A stretch of DNA of 64,000 bases, taken from the NCBI RefSeq assembly GCF_051106095.1, contig NC_135793.1:3701501-3765500 (forward strand), written 5' to 3'. The notes under the pieces are model-generated. The model was not told the origin of the DNA. It worked only from the letters and a program-made list of their open reading frames with translations, and searched no databases. Positions 55,401 through 64,000 of the stretch are shown in pieces. The stretch is from Pogona vitticeps (lineage: Eukaryota > Chordata > Lepidosauria > Squamata > Agamidae). How positions within the stretch are numbered: position 1 is the stretch's first letter; each line of letters begins with the position of its first letter. Both the position numbers and the translations under genes were made by a program.

Positions 55401-56057
55401 CCTAGAAACCCTCCTGATGCTGATTATGCCAGGCTGTCCTTTGGTACGGCGTGTGTCAGCACAGCCAATGGTAGGATTGATGACTACACCGAGATGACCT
55501 TCAACATGGCAGCAACACCTCCTGGACCATTTGCCACAGAAAGTGAAAATGGCCTAAAAATTGATAGTCCTCCTTCCATAGTTAATAGGCTGCGCATTGT
55601 TGACCAATATGCAGGTAGTAGTGACTTCTCTGTTCCTAGTCCTGATCCTCTAGTAGTACCCAAAGTTATTCGCGCCGATCCGCAAGGAAGGAGGCGGCAT
55701 AGCTCCGAAACCTTTTCTTCTGCTGCCACTGTTACTACTTCCTCCTCTTTCTTTACTGACAGTAGTAAAAGACACAGCTCTGCCTCTTTTGACAATGTGT
55801 GGTTGAAACCTGAAGAACACATTTCAGATGGTCACGAAAGCAAGATGTCCAGAGATACTTCAACTGGATTTCAGAATGGCTTAAACTATATAGCCCTAAA
55901 TTTACGGGATAATTCTCTAAACTGTGAGGAGAGCCCTAGTACACCAAACTGCCACCTCCCAAATGGTACTCTGAATCTGGAAAGTGGGGTGTACGTAAGC
56001 ATAGACTTCAGCAGATCAGATGGTTTGAAGTGCAACTCTGCAAGTAAAGGTTTGTAG
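52476..56057 (+). CDS. IRS4: IRS4, insulin receptor substrate 4 (intronless coding region)
   Basis: IRS proteins dock at activated insulin, IGF1 and cytokine receptors, are tyrosine-phosphorylated, and recruit PI3-kinase and GRB2 at the plasma membrane. The product is 1193 residues (human IRS4 is 1257). A Gly/Ala/Pro-rich start is followed by a PH domain at about 139-255 (CGYLRKQKHGHKRYFVLRAE) and a PTB domain at about 286-390 (RRCGHSENFFFIEVGRS, GPGELWMQVDD). A Ser-rich tail follows with seven YXXM PI3-kinase sites: Y596, Y694, Y711, Y739, Y772, Y824 and Y1004. Y905 (EYINIDF) is the GRB2-type site; Y1173 (VYVSIDF) resembles the SHP2 site near the C-terminus. The start is the ATG at 52476: A at -3, G at +4. 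The frame extends upstream to 52296 but has no earlier ATG. IRS4 rather than IRS1/2 rests on the KRGYLRKQKHGH-like and CGHSE..FF blocks and on NXT2 synteny. Confidence 0.95.
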   Translation: MASGMLGPGGEGGCPALEGRDEAAAGDGNGGGGSAPVAAAAAGTTTPAAVEEDLELVESPPGPPPAQPPHHLMLLLRRSPSTSLCLVQEEEAGLSGGNPALGRGGAPGGGGTAGIMGRPGPSGRALAPTPPAGGALVDDVRKCGYLRKQKHGHKRYFVLRAEGHLAPARLEYYDSEKKFKSSLRAAAGGNAALCCPPPKRVIPLYQCFTVSRRADAKHKHIIALYTKDEYFAMVAENEVEQESWYQAISELMNQSKRGFLEQEDQADQQLDEDDEHYGATLKPGTVFKEVWQVNVKPKGLGQTKNLTGVYRLCLSSKAIHLVKLNTEVPSVHLQLMNIRRCGHSENFFFIEVGRSASIGPGELWMQVDDSVVAQNMHETFLETMKALKAFSEFRPRSKSQSSGGGSSTNPISFITTRRHLGNLPPSQTGLQRRSRTESVTGGTPPTTKSSSSYRFRTSSEGEGTMTRPFRSVTGSLIHLNTARMNLGRQEGSGRYVRAAFSSSYHTRSASLPVSHFPSATSPVSVSSSSGHGSASDTLVRPSSSSVCGSPSDGGFISSDEYGSSPGDFRYFRVRSNTPDSLGNTPPIREENCLSEYMSMSKQQMDNNSSRDDYRESEKCFRKRTYSLTKPASIPVQQKTTQTATSLDEDSTGSHGHLPYSESPKLKNNPEPEYGESALDAVCNQSSSKTRDDGYMPMMPGVASSLASNSDYLPMTPKNVSVPKQISNCWPSTQADSKGYMMMFPRAISSPVRSPLTAFNSKTTNEKLAHSEYMDMSPGSSAIPKPPADSNYMHTNASSKMFGSYFSLPRSFKTLSGENGEDDEYVPMSSPGRLLYDGSENGKSVSNEVLANGLSKSSLLKTTEEGHAQNRTMRPTRLPLVTRGSNTIPRMYDRTIPLEPSSPGEYINIDFGEKASHTPYSLSAEGSPSSLGSSSDHRQSPLSDYLSVDLDVQSPKAAKELSSSLTDISIYASSSIPRNPPDADYARLSFGTACVSTANGRIDDYTEMTFNMAATPPGPFATESENGLKIDSPPSIVNRLRIVDQYAGSSDFSVPSPDPLVVPKVIRADPQGRRRHSSETFSSAATVTTSSSFFTDSSKRHSSASFDNVWLKPEEHISDGHESKMSRDTSTGFQNGLNYIALNLRDNSLNCEESPSTPNCHLPNGTLNLESGVYVSIDFSRSDGLKCNSASKGL

Positions 56058-56810
56058 TCTTTTGCAAACGTATAAAACAAATGTATGTGTAGTTTCCATG
56101 TGTTATGTAGTTTTATATTTGCACATTGCTGTCTCTTACATGATGCAACCTTCATTTTTCACTAGGTAGTATCACTATGACAGGAGTGTTGAGCAAAAGC
56201 AACTCAGACTGAGGAGCTGGATCGTAGTTCAGACACTGTCTTTAAACTTATTTTATTTTTCTTGGCTGCTTCTGCTAGATTGTCATGCATTTATATAGTA
56301 ATCAAGCTACGTAACATTCTTTTAGTAGCTAGAAATCAGGTATAAGCGGAAGATTGATTGGGGTCAAATCGTAGATTTCTGGGTTATTTGCAGTAGATCA
56401 GCAAGGATTTCTGTCTTCTCATACTGTTAACAGTAGCAACAACTTTGAGAGCACCACTTTCCCCCCACCTCAAATGAAGTCGTTGAAGAAGAAAGTTTGG
56501 GGAAATGCCAGAAGTGAGGTGTGTGTGAACCAGTACTCTGGTAGCTGAGTTCTGATATGCACCACACATCTCTGCCCTGAGAATATTTTAAGAAGACTTG
56601 TTTCTTACATTAGCCTGTCCGTCTGAGCTGCTGTTTTACACCTAGCTCCACTTGCTGGATATTCAGGTTCTAGTGAAAAAACAGGGTATGTCATGTGGTC
56701 CTGAAATCTACTCCTCCCCACTGTAAGTCATATTTACCTTTTGAGCTGATTAGCAGCTTTGAGACTGACATGGCACTTCTCTTTTTGTAGCATAATAAAA
56801 AAATACCTGC
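56058..56810 (+). other. IRS4: Probable IRS4 3' UTR, proximal part
   Basis: Repeat-poor sequence follows the stop codon up to the first AATAAA hexamer at 56794-56799. A longer UTR is possible, since repeat-poor DNA continues to about 58690 with further hexamers, for example at 57527-57532. Confidence 0.4.
56794..56799 (+). terminator. Candidate IRS4 polyadenylation signal
   Basis: AATAAA in CATAATAAAAAAATACC, about 740 nt after the stop codon. Later AATAAA hexamers exist, so this may not be the only site used. Confidence 0.3.
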
Positions 56811-58690
56811 AGCAACTAATTCTTCTAAAGAATGCTTAGCTATTCATTTTGAATCGGACTACTTAAGGTTTCATGAAAGCTTGGGATTTGTTGCCTAGTG
56901 CGTGTTTGTTATATATAGATAGATAGTTGGACAATTCTTTCTTTTCATTTTCTTAGGGCCAGGGAAGAAAAACTTAATACTTCCACAGTCACCGATCTCT
57001 TTGACAATTCTGTGTAGTTTGCATGAGAGGTGTGTTAGTGTTTATGCATTCTGTTCATCTGTGGCATCCTTATGCCACATTTAAAATATGATGAATTGGT
57101 GTAAGGTTATGTCTGCAATACAAATATAATTTGAATCGGTGGATTGGATAGTTTTTAGTTCTCCTTTCCCTGCAGAGTTCTAATTCTGTGAAGAGTTGTC
57201 GATCTCGGTATATTACAAGTTTTGACATGATCCCTTCCTTGGACCAAGGATTCTGTTTGCAAGGGAGGATAGTTAAGTTGGCATAAATTTCTAATGTACA
57301 TGCTTCTTTGAAAGACATGTGGTGGAATTCGATGTCTGTTTTTCTTAGTTATAATTCCTGGTGAGTTTGGTGGTAGTTGCCCTCAAATGAATGTAGGTTC
57401 GAACAGCTCTTGTTTCTTGTGCAAGTTCAATGATATGTTTTTGAGAGGGTTCAGATTTCATTCATTTATTTTCACAAAAGCACGCACTCTCCTTTCAGGT
57501 GAGATATAAAATATGTCTCTCTCACAAATAAAATATAGTCACCCATCATGGATGATATTAAATAGGGGAAGTCACTGGTTCTGCCAGAAGCAGTGGGACC
57601 TAGCAGAAGTTTGTCACTGAGTCCTGGCCGGAGAGGATAATTTCCAGTTATTTCTGCATGGATACTCTGATAACTAGCTTTTAAAAAAATCTGTTGGTTC
57701 AGCATGCATGAATCAAAAGAATATGTCAATGTTCTTTTACTTGTAAGCACACTAGAATAATTTTATTAAATCCTTATAACTGCAGTGTTATAATGTAATG
57801 TAATCTTAACACTGTCAGAGGTCTTTCTTTGAGAACCTAGTCACATGTCTTCAGAGGCCTAATCCATATATGACCTTACATTTTCTTACAGGCATTAATA
57901 TTTTCAGAGCTTATACTGCAGAGGAAAAATAGGAGATGCTTCACTGCATTTCATTGTAAAGTTTGCAATTCTAATTTTGGCTTTACTGCAGACTGCCTAC
58001 TTACTCATATGCTTTTTATCTGTCATAGATATCATATTCTTAACATTTAGTTTTTTTCTGAATTGTTTTGTATAGAGATGTAAAAAAACATGCCCTGCAT
58101 TTCTGATAAAGCCCACTGAAATGCTGAGTCAGGACTTCTCTGTGAACCTTAACTCACTCTGAAGGCTTTAAAAACTTCTCCTGACCTTGGGCCCCCAATG
58201 ATATTTGATTGCATCTCCCATCTTCCTATTGGCTTTCTGACTGTGAATGACAGTAGCTGTAGCTCAAATGTCTGAGGATCCAAGGTTGGAAAAAGCTAAG
58301 GGATCACGTGAGTTCATATTCTCATCGTCACATCTGAGGAAAGGGTGGCGTAAAATGTCTCAGTATAGAAGCATTACTTCGCTTTTGACAAATGTTTGAA
58401 TAGCTCAAGTATGTTTAAACTCAGGGCATCTTTTCCACAGCTGTTGAAACTTTTGTGGTAGTTCTGTAGTTGAAACTGAAAGAGCAGTTGCAACATTTAA
58501 ACTATCATTTTGCATTTCTTGTGCTTTTGTATGTGCATTTGGTTATTCTACCCCTGAGAACCTTTGAAATATGAAAGTTGTCCCCCCCAAAAAATATGTT
58601 GTCATTCATAGCTGAAGCTCAAAGAGTTCAGTTTTCTGATGGTTAATTTCTTGTTCAGAAGTTCCTTTTGCTTGTAAAATGCATGCATAC
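56811..58690. other. Mostly unique AT-rich sequence after IRS4
   Basis: No gene. It may be distal 3' UTR. 58185-58300 (GACCTTGGGCCCCCAATG ... GGATCCAAGGTTGGAAAAAG) looks like an old copy of the hAT MITE seen at 28025. Confidence 0.35.
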
Positions 58691-58691
58691 G

Positions 58692-58978
58692 TTTTGTTGT
58701 TGTTGTTTAGTCATTAAGTCGTGTCTGACTCTTCATGACCCCACGGGCCAGAGCATGCCAGGCCCTCCTGTCTTCCACTGCCTCCCGGAGTTGGGTCAGA
58801 TTCATGTTGCTAGCTTCGGTGACACTGTCCAACCATCTCGTCCTCTGTCGTCCCCTTCTCTCTCCTCTTGTCTTCACACTTTCCCAACATCAGGGTCTTT
58901 TCCAAGGAGTCTTCTCTTCTCATGAGATGGCCAAAGTATTGGACCCTCAGCTTCAGGATCTGTCCTTCCAGGATCTGC
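58692..58978 (-). mobile_element. RTE-BovB LINE 3' end
   Basis: The plus strand reads TTTTGTTGTTGTTGTTTAGT, GTCGTGTCTGACTCTTCATG, CAGGCCCTCCTGTCTTCCAC, CCCAACATCAGGGTCTTTTC and CTCATGAGATGGCCAAAGTA, the antisense of 38580-38846. 5'-truncated. Confidence 0.92.
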
Positions 58979-58984
58979 ACACGT

Positions 58985-59475
58985 TATTTTGCAGTAAATA
59001 ATGATTCCAAATCAGCAGAGAGTTAAAAGTGCTTAAGCTCATTGCTGTAAGCCAAAGCATTATTTCCATCTGTTTGTTAACCAGTGAAATAAAACTTGCT
59101 GTACGGTTAAAAATGCCTTGCTAGTTGATCACTGGTAGAAGACTTGAAGTATATTTCCCTAGTATCCATACCAAACAGCAGAGTAGAAGGGGTAGAGTGG
59201 GAAAATGAAAGAAAGTCGTACTGTTAGAGTAAGTGGCTTCTTTATTTTTCAGTTGAAATTTCTATTAAACTACTTAAAGTAGGATGTAATCTCAGGCTAT
59301 GTGGAGGACTATGTTTCCCTTTATGTGTCTCCATAAGTATTAAGATAGAAAGCCCTTCACCTGATCCCACCACCACCTTCATGGGTTTATCTGATCATGA
59401 CATGAGGGTGCTTTTTCATAGTTGCTTCCAGAATATGGCATACCCTTCATCTAGAGCCTCGTTTGATCCCTTCTT
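58985..59475. other. Non-coding, unassigned
   Basis: No gene or named repeat. Confidence 0.3.
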
Positions 59476-59477
59476 TG

Positions 59478-59705
59478 CTATCAGCAGGCTAAAACTTTCC
59501 TTTTTAAATAGGTATTTGGCATCTCAATTCAGACAGTGATAATGCATGGTAGTTCTTTCAATTTTTGTACATGTTACTTTGATAGGTCATAATTGTTCTT
59601 TGTTTAATCACTTAATGATTGACTTACTATGTTTCATATGTCTGTTCTGAATTGTAAACTGCCTTGGGTTCCTTGCAAAGAGAGAAAGATGAAAAATAAA
59701 TGTGT
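59478..59705 (+). mobile_element. L2-like LINE 3' UTR
   Basis: GCAGGCTAAAACTTTCCTTT (end of ORF2), then AT-rich UTR, AATTGTAAACTGCCTTGGGT and AAAGATGAAAAATAAATGTG. This is the usual order for reptile L2/CR1-like ends. Confidence 0.7.
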
Positions 59706-59709
59706 CTCC

Positions 59710-62700
59710 ACTGAAAATTCAGAAGAATGAAATAGGGTGGGAAAACTCTCCTCACATGTTGAAGCATCACAGTTCAGACTGTGTAGTTTTAATTTGTGAA
59801 TTTGCGCTTAAGACACTGAAGCAATGCTTAAACTTCAAATTACCAAGGTGAATCCACATCCTTTTTTAGAAAAAAAAATCAATATACCTATGGTCTAATA
59901 GTAACATATATTTTTATTTTCAATCTGAAGTAGATTTCTTATAGCATGAGACAAAATGCTTTTAGAATTGCAAAGTAAGCATGCAAGTGCTTCAGCACTG
60001 TATACCTGAAGCAGTGGAACAGCTGCAGTTTCCTTGTTAGATGCCAGGGCATCTTTATCTACCATCCAACAAAAGGGAGAAAAGCCCAGCCATGTGCCCC
60101 TTGTACACAATCTAAACGCAGGGGTAGGTGATCCCTCTGTTAGACTGCAAAAAACCACATTTGCTTCCCTGTAAAGCCTTGGGGGTGGTGGGAAATGGCG
60201 AGTGGCCGGCACCATCTGCCTGGTGAGTTTGAGATAATTCATTCAGCGTTGCCAGAGGTGGAATTTAAAACCAGCACTCCTGCCTTGACTTTGCAGCTCT
60301 CACTTTGAAACTAGCGTAGACAGCTAAGCATGGTTTATTTTTTGTTCCTGCATCATCCTCACCTAACTGGTGCCCAGCCTGATGAAGGCCTGTATGGGCT
60401 GAAAGTGTGAACTGTTTCTGATTTTTTTTTATTAGTAGTCAAATGGAGGTATTACTTACAACACCCCTCCTTGCGTTTCCTATTTTGCTTTATCAATCTA
60501 TCTCCTCTTCTTTTCAGATCATTATTGTTTCCTTCTTCTGCCAGTGTTGTGAATGGGGAAAGTTAAAGTTGCTACATAATTACTCTTAGGTTTGAAAGAG
60601 TAATATGTAGCAGAACAATATCCTTCCTGTGGTTAATTAGGAGTGACTTCTTGTTGGGCATAACTACGCTTTAGATACAAGTACTGTAAATGTAACAAAG
60701 TACCAGGTGCTTCTTCTACAGAAAAACCAATTCAGGAGAGCTACTTTGAAGCAATGGAGTTGAAACACGATTTCCACCAGGTTCTCTTACCTGTTATGAA
60801 TTTGGAATACATTTGGAATTTCCCTAAAGTGGCTTGAGGGGCATTTTGCCAGGGAAAGGCAGATGGAGGGAATGGGTTAAGCCCTTTTTCTCTGATGGCC
60901 CATTTCAAGTTTTTCTTCTTTTCTTTTTCTGCTTGAAACCACCAGTGCTCAAAGAAGGTTTTTTTCCCCAACACAGGTACAGTACCTGATGGAGTCTAGT
61001 TAGAGTCTTGCATCCAAGTTGAAGCAGGGTCGCTCCACATTCAGATCAGTAACACTAGATTTCAGAAACTCCTTTGATGGCCATTGAACATTTTCCCAAT
61101 TAATGAGCGTGCACAAACAATTTATATATTGTTTTCCCTCTTGCATTTTAAACTGAACCTTAATAATCTAAGATCTGATTAAAACTCTTCACAAATGCAA
61201 ATAGAGATTTAAAGGCGCACAGAGGAAAACATCCTGTCTGGCTCCAGTATACTAGTAAGTCCAGTCCCCTCATAATGTAATTACTATGGCTGAAAATGCC
61301 ATTCAGTTGAACAGAAAAAAAGCCACTTTGTTTATTGGTTTCCCGTGGTACATGAATGGGGAGGCATAAGAGTTGTGGCACTAATCTAGTTTCAGAATGA
61401 AGATAAGCATTCACAATATAATTTTGCCAAGACTTGATTCCATCGGCTTTAAGAAGGCTTTAACTACTTAAAAACACTTGAACCAGCTACTCAGAATCAC
61501 ATCAAGCCATTGAAAGAGTTCCTTCCTCAATAAGCCTTAATAAAGGGTGAGTCAGAAATTCAATATATGACTTTTGAAGATTGGAGGGAAAAAGACTATC
61601 AATTTCTAGCAGTTTTTAATTTGCTGTATCTCTCAAAATCTTAGTTGGGTTGGTTTGAAGTATGGCACATTTGTAGACTCAACAAGTACCGCATGACAGC
61701 CAAGTTTCATGTTGTAAGTTCAGTGAGAGTTGTTTCCTAAGTAGTATAACTGTGAGGCTGATTACAACACATTTTTCTAGGCTCGGTTTTATTTCTGTGT
61801 TTAAAGGAATAGTTTAAGGGCCAAATTGTCCATTCAGAAATATCGGTGATACACCATTCCAGTTAGCATTTCTTCATGCTACTTGTGTTTGGAGGGAGTC
61901 TCTTATGTATTGAATTATATATTCAGTGTCTCTTATGTGTTGAAAAAAAAATGAAAACAAAACTCATTCTATGTAGCTTTTCTCTAAGGTGGAACCTTTT
62001 TTCTTCACATACTGGATTGTTTTAATAGGTGAGGGATATTTGATAAGAGGCAGCATTTGGACATGATCCCCACCCTATTGAGAATTGTGCCACAGCATGC
62101 TTCTTGATTTTTCTTTCAGTGAGAGGAAACAATAGAAGTAGTGTTAGAGAAGGAACAGGTCTTGAGGACAAAACTTGTAGTCACACAATATGTGTCCTGC
62201 AGTTCTTAGAAGTGCAAGGAAGAGCATATAATCTTCAAGTGAGTTTTTAGTACTTCTGGTTGTAAGGATGGGCTTTCTAATATCTCTAAAGTTAGGGGTG
62301 GTCTCAGTGAAATTCTGGTGGAGTTTCCAAAAATACGTTGCAAATGAAGAAGATATTTGCAAAGTGTCAGACATGGCTTGTTGGATTCATGGGTCTTAAG
62401 GTTGTGTGTCTTCACTGTATGCATGCAGTCCTGTCTAATAAGATGAGCATGCTTAAAGATGTAGACCCATTCATGAATGAACATGTAGAGTTGTAGATAG
62501 CGCAGTCCTCACATTGTTGTGGCCTAACTGGTTTCCTGACAATAGTTGTAAAGTGAGCTGTTCTGTCAAATCCTATTTTCCCTATTCATTAAAATAAAAT
62601 ATTAAGCTCAGTGTTCAGATAGGGCTTTGGTTCCTGAAGAATTTTCATGCCTTGTAAATAAACCTCTGTTACCCTGTCATTTCTTTCACACACCTCCTCT

Positions 62701-64000
62701 CTCTTGCTTGCTTTCTGGGTGTTCTCCTCCCACCTCCTTTGTCTTCTCACTTCTTCCTCTTACCTCTCTCTCTTTCTGATCTCTAATATATGCTCTCCTC
62801 TCTGCCCAGCTCTATTTGTTTACCTACGTGCTAGATGCTCCTCCAACCTTTGCTGTCTTCTCCCTCCACCCCACCTCCACATTCTTGCTGTCACACTTGG
62901 TCAGTTTTACATTGCTGGTCATAGTGGTTGTAAGACTGAGTTTTGGATGTTAGGGAGGCGGTTATTGAAATGATTAACAAGTGAGGATATACAGAAAGTT
63001 GTGAGAAATCTATCCATTTCAAAATAGGGGTTTTTTTTTTTTAAATGAATGTTGGTAGGTAGGTTTGTTTTTTGCCTCTGCCTTTCTGAACGTCGGTCCT
63101 GTGTATATTTAATTTGGTGTCCTGTGTTCTTGGGTTTTATGATTCTTGGCCCATAGGACCCCTTATGGAGCACTTGCTTTGCAATGCAAAATATCTCAGC
63201 ATATCTAGTTAGGGCTGCTGTTGGAAATTTTGAAGAGTTTCTTTCAGTTTATAAGCTAGATCCTCTGAGATTTTGTAAAGCAGCTTCTTACTTTATCCTT
63301 TTCCACTGTCTTCTAACTTTCCCCAAGCTTGTTCTATTTTTCAGTGCTTTCTTCTTATGTCTTGCTATCAAAGTGCTCATTGAATCCTGGCATCTCACAT
63401 CCTGCTTTTTCGTGTATTTTTCAATCATAGCAGCTTTCAGTCATCCCCTTCTTAAGTTCAGCAGCTGCTGACCTCATGGCACTTCAATGCATTGCTTAGG
63501 ACAGCATTCTGCAGGAACTGTTTTTCAGGGTATTTGTCACTATGAAGATGAGAGGATGACTTTTTTCTGGATTCTTTTTTAAAAAACTAACAACTACCCA
63601 TGCTGGCTGCCTAAGATTACATTGCAGTTGGGTAGAACTGTGTCTGAGATGCTCCTATATCAGAATAAGGAATGGTTCAGTTGGATAACAATGTAATTTT
63701 GAGTTTTTTAAAAAAGCAATGAGGTGGTTGAAGAGCTTATGTAATAATCAGGCAAGGTGTTGGGTCGCACCTTTATATTTAAAAATGTACAAAGCATTTT
63801 GAATCCTCTGTTTCCTACTGTTGAATGTACCCGCGAAATTCTTCTTAAGGCTGTACCTGCTTTTGTGCCAGAAATCCCACTCCTCTGGCAAGACCTTTTT
63901 TTTTTAAAGGAAACAGTGGTTGTGTTTAGAAAATTTAGAGGGGAAGAGGCACAATCAAGGTTCCCTCTAAGGTGCACAGCTGTGCGAGCATGCACAACCT
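59710..64000. other. Mostly unique non-coding sequence to the right edge
   Basis: About 4.3 kb. 60090-60440 shares words with 46480-46640. The end of the window (GGTGCACAGCTGTGCGAGCA) may begin another repeat. I found no exon of COL4A5, the next gene in human. Confidence 0.35.

Noticed and set aside
56058-64000. COL4A5 exons downstream of IRS4, or KCNE5/ACSL4 exons left of NXT2
   Set aside because: These are the next genes in human, but no Gly-X-Y collagen exon or other exon is visible. They probably lie outside the window.

Overview
This window is nuclear DNA of a squamate reptile (lizard or snake). Three things point there. It holds two vertebrate genes with ordinary GT-AG splicing and CpG-island promoters. 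It is rich in RTE-BovB, CR1 and L2-like LINE pieces. It also carries several tRNA-derived SINE families of the kind found in squamates. I cannot name the species. There is no bacterial, plasmid or phage sequence, no CRISPR array, and no LTR or retrovirus-like element that I could recognise.

Layout. The left end (about 60-5640) is NXT2 on the minus strand: four coding exons totalling 141 codons, a CpG-island promoter near 4790-5640 and a probable 3' UTR reaching the left edge. The right part (about 51000-56800) is IRS4 on the plus strand: a large CpG island with a dense cluster of CCAAT boxes, two short upstream ORFs, and an intronless coding region of 1193 codons plus stop. The genes are divergent, as I recall for their human X-chromosome counterparts. 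In human, GUCY2F lies between them; I found no guanylate cyclase exon in the 46 kb here.

The 46 kb between the genes and the 8 kb after IRS4 hold no gene I can support. They contain nested transposon debris: at least seven RTE-type LINE pieces, one CR1 3' end, many L2-like 3' ends, about twenty SINE copies, hAT-type and TA-flanked MITEs, and long microsatellites, several of which grow from SINE or LINE tails. Stretches between repeats look like unique sequence, and a few are candidate conserved regulatory elements of IRS4 or NXT2.

How the parts fit. NXT2 is a cofactor of the mRNA export receptor NXF1. IRS4 is a membrane-recruited docking protein downstream of insulin, IGF1 and cytokine receptors. 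They share no pathway and are neighbours through old synteny. No new biological system was found. The most useful observations are the missing GUCY2F, the NF-Y box cluster upstream of IRS4, one SINE head joined to two different LINE-type tails, and several insertions dated by intact target-site duplications.
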